Origin: Selaginella moellendorffii
Lineage: Eukaryota; Streptophyta; Lycopodiopsida; Selaginellales; Selaginellaceae
NCBI RefSeq assembly: GCF_000143415.4
Contig: NW_003314288.1
Location: forward strand, 534,939 to 598,938
Length of the DNA stretch: 64,000 bases
Direction: 5' to 3'
The notes beneath the pieces are model-generated. The model made no database searches and was not told the DNA's origin. It saw nothing but the letters and a program-made list of their open reading frames with translations. Shown here one piece after another: positions 22,849 to 34,328 of this stretch. Each line of letters begins with the position of its first letter. The stretch's first letter is position 1. The position numbers and the translations under genes are program-made.

Positions 22849-24944
22849 TGTAGTGCATGTGGTTTTGACCCTTTATCCTATAGTGATTTACCATAGGATA
22901 ACCACAAAGCAAAACCTAAACCCTCCATATGCCACGTGTCACATGCCACGTGTCCAAAGGTTAGTGGTGTGGAACTCAAGTTTTAGGGCTTTGGGCCATT
23001 GAACGAAGGAATGGTGCCAAACTCCCAAGAATGGAGCCAAGAAGCAATGGCATTGGAGCACGGAACAACTCCTGAGCATATAGCCCAAGGAGTGAAGGGA
23101 CAGGAGTAGGGAACGACTTGGATCAGTCTTAGAGCAAAAAGCATCCCAATGCTAAAACTAGCATGCAAAACAGAGTCAAATGGAGTTTGGCTCTATTTCG
23201 GCATACCAGTGGCCTAACGTGAGGATATGGGTACTCCATTAGTTGGCATGGAATGGAACTTGGGGTTAGACTCAATCTGGACATAGAACAAAGACAAGCA
23301 TGCAAGCGGGAGTTAAACTATGCCTTAAGTTGGTCTACCATGCCCAACCTACCCACTATCCCTACTATACATTTGGAACTCCTATAACACCCCCCCCCCC
23401 CCCCCCCTTCTTGAGGAACACACGCTTTGGGCTTTCACCCTACACAAGACGAACACCATTGTGTTAAGAACAATTTCTACATTCCAAATGAGCAAATTTA
23501 GACACTTTCCATAAATAGCATTTGGGACCAAAATGAGACTAACACAAAGGGCATGATAGCGAGGGTATTTGGGAGATACAATAAGCTATCATTCAGCAAT
23601 ATTGAGGGACTAGTCTCAATATACGAGGGTTCTTGTCAAGCCAATGCAAGATAGAGCAAAAGAAAACTAAAAAGCCAAACCAAATATGTTTAGCTAAATA
23701 GAGACTTAGGAATTCTATCCTTATGCTCATCCGGCCAAATACATATGCAAAGTCCAATTTACTAACACTTGAACAAGAGGGACTAATAAAAGGTCCAGCA
23801 ATACCAACCTCCTACCATCATGGCAGTAAGGAAAAAGTGTCCATAAGGACTATCCGACAAGTAACTTTCGATACTCGAAGTCACATTTGCGACACTCTCC
23901 CCCCCTAGGGAAGATCGACGTCCTTGTCAATGCATATTTGAGTTTAGACCACTGCAAAGGAAATAACTCCAGAAAAAGTTCATGGTGATCACACTATGTG
24001 AAAAATGCACCAACTTAAATGAGTTAAGAAGCAACCTTTTTATCTAATGTGGATGCACTACCAGCTCAGACACCTTTTGGCCATTGCCGACAAGGAAATA
24101 ACCAATGGAGTTAGCCACCCTTGCTACTCTGGGTGTCACCCAGCTTACAAAAGTGTGATAGGCCCTTGCCCACAAGGATATAGAGAGAGAAGCCAAAGGT
24201 GCCAACCCTCATGAGCAAAGAAACCAAACCCGTCAGTAAGGTTTAGATAGACTACTATTGTAAATAGGTAGTTAGAGTTGTTTACACGGTCACGCCCTTT
24301 TAACGGAATAAGAAACATCAATAGAGAAGTGGGTGATATGATCAATCATTAATAGCTACCCCATGACTAAAGATTTCACCATGCACACGAAGTGCTGAAA
24401 CCAGTCTGCCTATACTGGCCCAAACTCAAAGATCAATAGATAGATAATATCAAAGTTATAGACAATGATAGCTTAAAGATTTAATTATTAGTGACTAAAT
24501 CTTAGATTGGAACACAAAAGTATTCTAAGTAATTTATCATCTGATAAACCAGTATTATAGGATAGGAACCACCAAAAGCACTATAGTTAGAAAACATAGG
24601 ATTTAATATCCAACAAAATTCAATAATCAGTGTATCATCAAGGAAACTTAATGATAAAATTTAACTATCAAATATAGTAGATAGTATGTTAAACAACTTA
24701 CAAAAGATAACTGAAAGAACACAAAGTATCATGAACCGACAAGCACAATGCTCACGAATGTATCACCCGAAGGAAATAACATCCTAATCTATTAGAACTA
24801 ACTCGAGCAATAATCAATAGAACAGAATGAATGTGGGAAAACCAACAAACACTCATTCATGCCAACTATCACACTAGCTAATTTGACTAAATCCCGATCA
24901 ACAATACAAAGGAACTAAAGTTGCTTAAGCAAGTGTTAGCAACG
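22849..24944 (-). mobile_element. older inverted LARD fragment (3' LTR and 3' internal part)
   Basis: 22849-23894 is a reverse-complemented LARD LTR (TGTAGTGCATGTGG to TTTGCGACA), more diverged than the pair at 14-22 kb. It is followed by the complement of the polypurine tract and by about 1 kb matching the LARD 3' internal region in reverse. The 5' LTR and most of the internal region are missing: the copy ends at a short inverted segment next to element C2. Confidence 0.85.
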
Positions 24945-25021
24945 TCTGGCTTATGGCTTTTCACAATACCACATATTCCTTGTGGTTTGCCTTGGATTGG
25001 TCTCTTGGGTTTGAAACATTA
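24945..25021 (+). other. short segment inverted relative to the LARD copy beside it
   Basis: The flanking LARD copy runs in reverse complement up to GTTAGCAACGTC. Then about 76 bases (GGCTTATGGCTTTTC to ACATTAGTAG) match LARD 19400-19471 in the forward direction. That is the next expected segment, but flipped. It then joins the RT of element C2. Confidence 0.7.
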
Positions 25022-26038
25022 GTAGAGCTTGACAAACTCGAAAATGTCTTCCTAATTCAAAATCCAAAATGGCTATCACCACTAATCATTGTCCCCAAGA
25101 AGAAAAACAAGCTTAGGATTTGTGTCAACTATAAAAAGCTCAACGATACAACTCAAAAAGACTCCTTTTCAATTCCATTCTTTGATAAAATTCTTGATGC
25201 AATTGTAGGATATGAAATGTACTCCTTTCTCAATGGCTTCAATAGACACTATCAAGTACACATTGCATCTGAAGATCAACACAAGATAGCTTTCATCAAT
25301 CCATAGGGAGCATATGCCTACCTTCGCATGCCTTTCAGTCTCTCCAATGCACCATTCATGTTTCAATAGATCATCACTAACACTTTTTGAGACTACCTCA
25401 CCGAATTTATACGAGTATTTATGGATGACTTTAGTGTCTTCAGCAACAAAGAAGATCATCTCCAATGCTTAGAAAAATTCTTCATCAAATGCCATGAACA
25501 CAATATCACATTGAACCCTAACAAGTACATTTTCTTCGTCAAATCAGGAATTCTACTTGGACATGTAGTTTCCAAAGAACGAATCCTCATTAACAAGGAC
25601 ACAATCACCAATATACAACATCCATTTGACATTTCAAGCCTTCAATCACTCCTCAGTAAGATGGGATACCATTGAAGATTCATCAAAGACTACACTAAGA
25701 TTGCAAAACCCATCACCGAACTCCTCAAGAAGAATCAAGCTTACAAACACCTTCATCAACCTCAAGAATTCCCTCACCCAAGCTCCAATACTTGTTCAAC
25801 CAAACTGGAACAAAGACTTCAACATTCAAGTCGACACCTCCAACTACACACTCAGAGTGATCCTTTTGCACCAACAAGAAGATCATAAAGACTGACCAAT
25901 CTACTATGCAAGTTGAAGACTCAACTCAGTCGAAATGAACTACACTATAATTGAAAAAGAAGCTCTAGCAATGATCTACGCACTCCAGAAGTTTTGACAC
26001 TACCTACTCAGTAACTTCTTTCACATTCTCAACAAAAC
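25022..26038 (+). pseudogene. gypsy family C copy C2, RT to RNase H (left part)
   Basis: Plus-strand RT of the same family as C1 and C3: NPKWLSPLIIVPKKKNKLRI, CVNYKKLNDTTQKDSFS, the catalytic FMDDF at about 25420-25435, and KSGILLGHVVSKE. Stops include TAG and TGA changes (INP*GAY, MFQ*IIT). Its 5' end is truncated at the LARD fragment. The reading continues past a 13-kb insertion at 39052 with no loss of sequence: left end CTCAACAAAAC, right end CGATCCTCACCGG. Confidence 0.9.
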
Positions 26039-26955
26039 TGTCGCGAATGTGACTTCGGGTATCGAAAGATACTTGTCGACCAGTCCTTACGGACACTCTT
26101 TCCTTACTGCCATGACGGCAGGAGGTCGGTACTGCTGGTTCCCATCATTGGCCCCTCTTGTCCAAGTGTTAGTAAACTGGGCTTAGCATCTGTACTTAGC
26201 CAGATGGACATAAGGTAGGAACTCTTATGTGTTTTTAGTTGAGCATTCTCGGCCTGGCTTTTAGTTCTCTTTTGCTCTGTCTTGCACTGGCTTGGCAAGA
26301 ACCCTCGCGTATTGAGACTAGTCCCTTAATATCGCTGGATGATAGCTTACCGTGTTTGCCAAACACCCTCGCTATCACACCCTTTGTATTAGTCTCATTT
26401 CAGTCCCAAATGCTATTTATGGAAAGTGTCTAGATTCGCTCATTTGGCATATCTACGGAATGTTGAGGTCGGCCTGAACACAATGGTGTTCGTCCTGTGT
26501 CCAAATTCGCAATCTAAGGCCATTCCATATTTAGTAAGTTTTGAGCTTGTCCCAGAGACTAACTCCTGGTACTAAGGGTGGCTTGGGGTGAAAGCCCAAA
26601 GCATGTGTCCCTCAAGGGGGGGGGGGCTGTGGGGGGTTCCAAATGTATAGTAGGGATAGTGGTTGGAATGCATGTCCGACCACCTGAGACATTAGTTTGG
26701 CTCCCGCTGGGCTGTGTCGCTCCTTGTTCTGCGTCCGGCTTGGGTCTAAGCCCAAGCTCCACGCTGCTCTAGTCGGTGGAGTACCCTCCTCCTCGTGTTA
26801 GGCCACCGGTATGCCAAAATTGTGCCAGACTCCGTCTGACACCATTTTGTGTGCAGGTGCTGGATACAGGGAGCTGGTGCTCATGGGATTGTACTGGACC
26901 CTCGTTTCGTAGCGCAACGGGCTTGGAGTTCGGCTCCAAATTCAGGTGCGCTACA
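26039..26955 (+). repeat. chromovirus A 5' LTR
   Basis: 917 bases from TGTCGCGAATGTGACTTC to GGTGCGCTACA, followed by TTTGGTATCAGAGAAC (initiator Met tRNA primer site). It shares its first part and central TATA-like and G-run segments with the LARD LTR but has a different 3' third: no ACGTGG cluster and no 11-bp hairpin. Confidence 0.92.
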
Positions 26956-27128
26956 TTTGGTATCAGAGAACTTGTCTCAGCGATTCCTATCCAACTTTTG
27001 TCGGATTTTCTGACTCAAGTTGCATACGCAGAGACTTTTCTAGTAGATCCGAAGCGACCTGTGTAGGATTTGTTGGATAGCACCATTCGGTAAGAACGTT
27101 ATATGCATGTTCAGTTACTGATGGAGGC

Positions 27129-29519
27129 ATGCATGCAGCTAGCAGAATGGTGAAGAGGAACCATGTTGATGACGCTGAAACCTCTAGACGGGCGAATCGA
27201 GAGGAGGAAACTCCGGCTAGAGATGCTTCGGAAGGGGCTGAGGCCGAGTCAGAAGAGGATGAGCCAAATGCTGCAGCACTGCAGCGCACGGCTCATGAAG
27301 TCGAGATCGAGAATTTGCGAAAAGAGATTCGCAAATTGAAGAAGGAGAACAAGAAGATGAAGAAAGGAGCTGAGGCACCTAAACCAGCCAAGCCTAAGCA
27401 ACTGGACTCCTCCTCTAGTTCTGAGGACGATGAAGTTCTGCAGCCGCCCCCGGTTGCACGAGTTTCAAAGTTCAAGCCTCCAAAGCCACCCAACTTCAGA
27501 GGCATGCAGGACTATCAAGTTTTGGAAGACTGGGTCTACGATATGGAAAACTATTTCATAGCAGCAGACGTAGATGATCGTACGAAAGTTGCGTGCGCGC
27601 AATCCTTTCTCACCGATCATGCCAAAACTTGGTGGTGCCAGGTGTGTGCTGAAAAAGGGCAGACTAGAAGTTGGACCAAGATGCGGTCTCGTATCCGTAA
27701 GGAATACTTGCCGGATGATCTTGGTCTGAGACTTCGCGCAGAGCTGCGGCGGTTAAAGCAGCGAGGGGACCTTATGCATTACATTAATGCGTTTGCTCAG
27801 AAGCGCATTATGATTGCAAATATGAGTGACGAAGATGCTCGGAGTTATTTCTTGGAGGGTTTAAGTTCACTTTCTCGTAATGAGATCTTGAAGTTTAAGC
27901 CGAAGACATACCTGGAGTGTAAGGAGGCAGCGCAGCAAGTTGCCTTTAGTCACTCGCTCATGGAACAATATCAGCAACCTTATGCTGGTAACTCGGATAA
28001 GAATAGGAATTCTGGGAATAAGCAAGGTGATCGGAAACAAAAGGTGGAAAGTAGGTACCGCCCTGGGGGCTCACAAGCTACGGTGAATAAAGGTGGTGGT
28101 GGTTGGAGACCACCAACAGCTTCTTCTGGTCCTAGGCCCTCTGTTCCTCCTCCTGGTGGGTACAAGCAGCAGCAACCTGCAAAACCTGCTCCTAGCGGAA
28201 CGGGTAGTGTGGGTCATTGCTTCCATTGTGGAGAGTCGGGACATAGGTCCTCGGAATGTCCCAACAAGCATAAGACAAGGTCTTGGGTTAATGTCATGAG
28301 GGAAGACGGTGGTGGTGAAGCTGAAGGGGTTGACGAGTTGGTCAATGCAGACTATGAGGAAGAAGAGGTGAGTAACTTTCGTTGCTTTCCTCAAGCTTTT
28401 CTTGCAGTCAATGCAAACACTGATCCGTTGATGTATCTGGTAGGCTTTGTCCGTGGACACCGAATCCGAGTGATGATTGACACGGGAGCTACGCACAGTG
28501 TGATATCCGAAGACTTAGTTAAGTTGTTAGGATTGAATGCTGAGCAAATGTCGCCTATGCACTTCCGGTTTCCGGAAGGTGGGCAAGTAGCCAGAAAGTT
28601 TGTGAGTGATGTTCCAATAAAGATATCCAAGTGGAAAGAAAGAGTGGACTTGGTAGTGTTGAAGATACCAGATTTTCAAATGGTGTTTGGTATGGATTTC
28701 TTCAACAAGTATATCAAAGGGATTTATGGTGCTGGACAAAGTCGTATCACGTTGAAGTCAGAAGGACGTCCTGATGTATCCTTTCAGTTGCAAAAGCGTT
28801 CCTCAAAGGATTGGGATGCAAAGTTCCTGACTGTGAGGGCCGCTCAAAAAGCAGCTAAAAGGGGATGTCAAACCTTTTGGGTTCAAGTGATGGAAGCTGA
28901 GAGTGTGGGTGACTCGGTTCGAATCGGTGACGGGGTTGATCTTGTACCACAGAAGATATTGGAGTTGTTGGCATGGAATCAGGATATCTTTCCAAAGGAT
29001 TTGCCGCCAGGGCTACCCCCTAGCCGTGAGGTTGATCATCGGATTGAGGTTATTCCGGGTTCTAAACCACCTACAAAGGCTCCGTATCGTCTGAACATCA
29101 AGGAGATGGCTGAACTCAAGAAGCAACTCACAGAGCTTCTTGACAAAGGTCATATCCGACCAAGTAAATCCCCTTATGGAGCGCCGGTCCTTTTTGTTAT
29201 GAAAAAGGATGGAACCATGAGGATGTGTATTGACTATCGGGCACTTAACAAGATCACGGTTAAAAACAGTTATCCTTTGCCTCGCATTGATGACTTGTTT
29301 GACCAACTCTTAAAGGCTAAGTATTTTACGCAACTTGATTTGCGGTCCGGGTATCATCAGATATGGGTGGTAGATCAGGATGTGGAGAACACAGCCTTTA
29401 AGACTCGGTACGGATCTTATGAGTTCCTTGTCATGCCGTTCGGGTTATGCAATGCTCCGGCAACGTTCAGCACTATGATGAATAGAATATTTGGAGATTA
29501 TTTGGACGCATTTGTTGTC
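27129..29519 (+). CDS. chromovirus A gag-protease-RT, truncated in RT
   Basis: Open frame from ATG 27129 ([11 protein letters not shown]), about 797 codons of element sequence. Gag comes first: a charged coiled region (residues 40-100), then the retrotransposon gag domain ([10 protein letters not shown], about 135 onward). The zinc knuckle [14 protein letters not shown] is near residue 363 and the protease [12 protein letters not shown] near 450. RT has [19 protein letters not shown] and [11 protein letters not shown]. It breaks off at DYLDAFVV, just before the YIDD catalytic motif present in copy B. The frame then runs on into reverse TRIM-2 sequence until a stop at 29766; those residues are not element-derived. 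It is nearly identical to copy B. It lacks RNase H and integrase, so it is not autonomous. Confidence 0.9.
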
Positions 29520-29993
29520 CAGCCAAGGGGAACCAGCACCTCCATTTCCGCACTGAATCTACCAATCCTACCAATCCTTCCATTGTGTAGACTAGCTATT
29601 CCATGTGAGGCAACTAGTCATCCACCCGTACCGCAGTCCCACGGTGGATACATTCGTCCGTGGATACTCCACACAAGAGGAAGGACGTACGCATGGATGC
29701 CCAATACGTATGATTTCAATTTTAGGGGTAGGAATATACCTTGCTCAAGGGTATATTATACTTTTTAAGTAGCCATTAATCAATAGGAATCAAACCCGTG
29801 CCATTTGCTCCGATACCAACTGTAGCGCACCTTATCTCTCTCCCCTTAAGCCAACTAGAAAAGGGGCAATTGCTTGATGAGAGAGCCCTTAGTGGCTATT
29901 TTATCCCCATTTATCCCCCAAGGTTCCAAGGATTCACGGTGACAGTATATCCAAATCTCATCCCATGATCACATGCGCACAGAATGATCACAC
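29520..29993 (-). mobile_element. TRIM-2 fragment, reverse
   Basis: Matches the complete TRIM-2 (32480-33144) in reverse complement: internal region 29520-29820, with the primer site as CTCCGATACCAAC next to the LTR, then one LTR 29821-29983. The other LTR and polypurine tract are missing. About ten bases of unexplained filler join it to the truncated LTR of chromovirus B. Confidence 0.85.
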
Positions 29994-30800
29994 AAAATGG
30001 TGTCAGACGGAGTCTGGCACAATTTTGGCATACCGGTGGCCTAACACAAGGAGGAGGGTACTCCATCGACTAAAGCAACGTGGAGCTTGGGCTTAGACCC
30101 AAGCCGGACGCAGAACAAGGAGCGACACAGCCCAGCGGGAGCCAAACTAATGTCTCAGGTGGTCGGACATGCATTCCAACCACTATCCCTACTATACATT
30201 TGGAACCCCCCACAGCCCCCCCCTTGAGGGACACACGCTTTGGGCTTTCACCCCAAGCCACCCTTAGTACCAGGAGTTAGTCTCTGGGACAAGCTCGAAA
30301 CTTACTAAATATGGAATGGCCTTAGATTGCGAATTTGGACACGGGACGAACACCATTGTGTTCAGGCCGACCTCAACATTCCGTAGATATGCCAAATGAG
30401 CGAATCTAGACACTTTCCATAAATAGCATTTGGGACCGAAATGAGACTAATACAAAGGGTGTGATAGCGAGGGTGTTTGGCAGACACGGTAAGCTATCAT
30501 CCAGCGATATTGAGGGACTAGTCTCAATACGCGAGGGTTCTTACCAAGCCAGTGCAAGACAGAGCCAAAGAAAACTAAAAGCTAGGCCGAGAATGCTCAG
30601 CTAAAAACACATAGGAGTTCCTACCTTATGTCCATCTGGCTAAGTACAGATGCTAAGCCCAGTTTACTAACACTTGGACAAGAGGGGCCAATGATGGGAA
30701 CCAGCAGTACCGACCTCCTGCCGTCATGGCAGTAAGGAAAGAGTGTCCGTAAGGACTGGTCGACAAGTATCTTTCGATACCCGAAGTCACATTTGCGACA
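29994..30800 (-). repeat. chromovirus B 3' LTR, truncated
   Basis: Reverse-complemented LTR from CACAAAATGGTGTC to TTTGCGACA. Compared with the 5' LTR at 38123-39051, about 100 bases of its 3' end are missing at the join with TRIM-2. Confidence 0.88.
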
Positions 30801-31410
30801 CTCTCCCCCCCTTGGGGAAGATCGACATCCTCGTCGATGCATACCCGAGTCTAGCAAACCGTCAAGGAAACAACTCCGAAAGTTAACGGAAAGCACACTA
30901 TGTGGGAAACACACCGACTTAAATGAGTTATGGAACGACCTCTCCTCTACGTCCAAAGACGTTAAAACTCAGACACCCTCCAGCCGTCGCTGACAAGGAA
31001 ATGACCAACAGAGTTAACCACCCTTGCTGCTCCGAGTACCACCCAGCTTACAAAGGAATGATACATCCCTGCCCGCAGGGATATAGGGAGAAGGCCAGAG
31101 ACCCAACTGCCCCTGAGCAAGAAATCAACCCCGTCGGGAAGATTTAGACAACTATTATAAACTTGCAGATTAAGTTGTTTACACGACCACGCCCCATTTC
31201 GAAAATGAGTCATCGAGAGAGAGGCGGGGACTTGTGATCAGTCTATAATAGTTATCCCCATGGTTATGGATTGGACACATGCACCGAAGTGCCGAAGTTA
31301 GCCTGCCAAAACTGACCCAAGTACTAACGAACGAGAGAAATGACACTTTGATTTATAGAAATATATTACTTTATTGATTTGCAAGATTTATTACAAGATT
31401 TTTATAAAAG
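30801..31410 (-). other. polypurine tract and 3' UTR of chromovirus B
   Basis: CTCTCCCCCCCC at 30801 is the complement of the polypurine tract. The 550 bases that follow lie between the chromodomain stop and the tract. They resemble, with much divergence, the last 1.1 kb of the LARD internal region, including words around GGTCATTTCCTTGTC and TGCATCGACGAGGA. Confidence 0.8.
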
Positions 31411-32479
31411 CTAGTCTTTATTACTATTCTCATACTCCGTGACAAGCTCACGAGCATGGGTAAGATTACAAAGAGGCTCCCAAGTTGATTCACAAGTAGG
31501 GTAACCTTTCCATTTAACTAGATACTCCCGACATTTGGCATGTTTAAGCCAGCGTGAATCCAAAATAGCTTCAGCCTCATACTCAGGTTCACCGTCAATG
31601 ATCGTAGGTGGAGGACGATCCTCAGCAGCATGATATGGTGCCAGTAAACTGACATGAAACACATCATGTACATGAGAGAATTCATCTGGAAGATCCAACT
31701 TATAGGATACATCACCAACTCGTCTCAACACCCTATAGGGTCCAACATATCTCGGCAATAATTTCCGAGATAAACATCCCTTAATGTTCAAGTTCCGGGA
31801 AGATAGCCACACTTGATCTCCCACTTGATAGGATACATCCCGACGATGCTGATCCTTATCATGTCGATACCTATCCTGAGCTTTGCCCATCGCCTCAGTA
31901 GCTCTAGACCAACCTTGGCGTAGCTGCTCCGCATAAGTCTCAACAGCCGGGACCAACATTTCGGACATAGGTTTCGGTACAACAATCTGTTGAGGAACCC
32001 CACGAGCATTCCCTTGCAATATCTCCCATGGAGAACAGCCTATAGCGCTATGAAATGTGTTGTTATAACAGATTTCTGCTGTGTCTAAATGCTCAACCCA
32101 GTCGCGTTGGTCCGCCGCGACATAGTACCGCAGATAATCCTCAATTTGAGCATTCACGTGTTCGGTCTGCCCATCAGTCTGAGGATGATAAGCCGTACTA
32201 AACTTCAATTTGGTACCGAACAACTGGAATAGGGTCCCCCAAAACTTCCCCGTAAACCTCGAATCTCTATCTGAGATCATTTCTTCAGGAAGACCACGAA
32301 CTCGCACTACTTCATGGAAAAAGAGCTTTGCTGCTTGTTTCGCATTTACTGTTCCCACAGTTGGAATGAAGTGTGCAATCTTTGACAACCAATCCACAAC
32401 CACCATCAAAGTATCATAACCCTTAGACTTCGGCAAGCAAGTGACGAAATCAAGTGTCACACTTTGAAATGGCCATGCC
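31411..32479 (-). CDS. chromovirus B integrase core and chromodomain
   Basis: C-terminal part of the polyprotein whose beginning lies at 34329-37982. The integrase core has D (TLDFVTCLPKSKG), D (MISDRDSRFTGKF) and E (HPQTDGQTEHVN). The C-terminal region has VGDQVWLSSRNLN and LPRYVGPYRVLRRVG. A chromodomain at the end (EYLVKWKGYPTCESTWEP) places the element in the chromovirus branch of Ty3/gypsy; in this family such domains steer insertion by reading histone marks. No stop breaks this part. The apparent start at 32460 is only an internal Met: the frame continues upstream to the nested insertion and, through one copy of the target GGCAT, into the 34.3-kb segment. Confidence 0.93.
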
Positions 32480-33144
32480 TGTAGCGCATGTGATCATGGG
32501 ATGAGATTTGGATATACTGTCACCGTGGATCCTTGGAACCTTGGGAGATAAATGGGGATAAAATAGCCACTAAGGGCTCTCTCATCAAGCAATTGCCCCT
32601 TTTCCAGTTGGCTTAAGGGGAGAGAGATAAGGTGTGTTACAGTTGGTATCGGAGCAAATGGCACGGGTTCGATTCCCATTGATTAGTGGCTACTTAAAAG
32701 TATAATATACCCTTGAGCAAGGTATATTCCTACCCCTAAATTTGAAATCGTACGTATTGGGCATCCATGCATACGTCCTTCCTTTTGTGTGGAGTATCCA
32801 CGGACGAAGGTATCCACCGTGGGACTGCGATACGGGTGGATGACTAGTTGCCTCACATGGAATAGCTGGTCTACACAATGGAAGGATTGGTAGATTGAGT
32901 GCGGAAATGGTTCCCCTTGGCTCAGTAGGGGTTGTTAGTCAATAGTCAATGAGGACATTGACATCTCTGAAGGGGGGGTGAGTGTAGCGCATGTGATCAT
33001 GGGATGAGATTTGGATATACTGTCACCGTGGATCCTTGGAACCTTGGGAGATAAATGGGGATAAAATAGCCACTAAGGGCTCTCTCATCAAGCAATTGCC
33101 CCTTTTCCAGTTGGCTTAAGGGGAGAGAGATAAGGTGCGTTACA
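32480..33144 (+). mobile_element. TRIM-2: complete miniature LTR retrotransposon
   Basis: LTRs 32480-32641 and 32983-33144, 162 bases each, TGTAGCGCATGTGATC to GTGTGTTACA (GTGCGTTACA on the right). GTTGGTATCGGAGC after the left LTR is a primer-binding site resembling initiator Met tRNA. GAAGGGGGGGTGAG before the right LTR is a polypurine tract. The 341-base internal region is non-coding. Left of it is ATGCC; to the right there is no ATGCC but GTAA and then a LARD LTR, and ATGCC appears only after that LTR (34295-34299). Confidence 0.93.
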
Positions 33145-33148
33145 GTAA

Positions 33149-34294
33149 TGTAGCGCACGTGGTTTTGACCCTTTATCCTATGGTGATTTACCATAGGATA
33201 ACACCACAAAGCGAAACCTAAACCCTCTTTGTGCCACGTGACAGATGCCATGTGTCACATGCCACGTGTCCATGCCACGTGTCCATAGGAACCCAAGGTT
33301 CAGGGCCTTGGGCCACTGAACAAACGAACGGTGCCAAACTCCCAAGCATGGAGCCAAGGAGTGATGGAACCAAACCACGGAGCAACTCCCGAGCATACAG
33401 CCCAAGGAGCGAAGGGACAGGGGCCCGGAGCGACTTGGAACAATCCTGAAGCAACCAGCATCCCAATGCCAGGACTAGCACGCAAAACGGAGCCAAACGG
33501 AGTTTGGCGCTATTTCGGCATACCGGTGGCCTAACGTGAGGATATGGGTACTCCACCAGCTAGCATGGAATGGAACTTGGGCTTAGACCCAAGCCGGACG
33601 CAGAACAAGGACAGGCACGCAAGCGGGAGCTAGACTATGCCTCAGGTTGGTCGGCCATGCCCGACCTACCCACTATCCCTACTATACATTTGGAACCCCC
33701 CATAGCCCCCCCCCCCTTGAGGAACACACGCTTTGGGCTTTCACCCCAAGCTTCCCTTAGTATCAGGAGTTAGTCTCTGGGACAAGCTCGAAACTTACTA
33801 AATATGGAATGTCCCTAGATTGTGAATTTGGACACGGGACGAACACCATTGTGTTCAGGCCGATCTCTACATTCCGTAGATATGCCAAATGAGCAAATCT
33901 AGACACTTTCCATAAATAGTATTTGGGACAAATTGAGACTAACATAGAGGGCATGATAGCGAGGGTGTTTGGCAGACACGGTAAGCTATCATGTAGCGAT
34001 ATTGAGGGACCAATCTCAATACGCGAGGGTTCTTGTCAAGCTAGTGCAAGACAGAGCAAAAGAGAACTAACAAGCCGGGCCGAGTATGCTCAGCTAAATA
34101 GACACTTAGGAATTCCTTCCTTATGCTCATCCGGCCAAGTACAGATGCAAAGTCCAGTTTACTAACACTTGAACAAGAGGGGCTAATAAAGGGTCCAGCA
34201 ATACCTACCTTCTGCCATCGTGGCAGTAAGGTAAGAGTGTCCGTAAGGACTGGCCGACAGGTAACTTTCGATACCTGAAGTCACATTCGCGACA
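33149..34294 (-). repeat. LARD solo LTR, reverse
   Basis: 1146 bases from TGTAGCGCACGTGG to CATTCGCGACA, the full length of a LARD LTR, with the hairpin and ACGTGG cluster preserved. No LARD internal sequence adjoins it. It shares a single outer target duplication (ATGCC) with TRIM-2, from which GTAA (33145-33148) separates it. Confidence 0.9.
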
Positions 34295-34328
34295 ATGCCG
34301 GTGCTGGAATGCACTGCAACTTTCCAGC

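Noticed and set aside
29520-29768. C-terminal 80 residues of the chromovirus A frame as a novel domain
   Set aside because: They are the translation of reverse TRIM-2 DNA beyond the truncation point.
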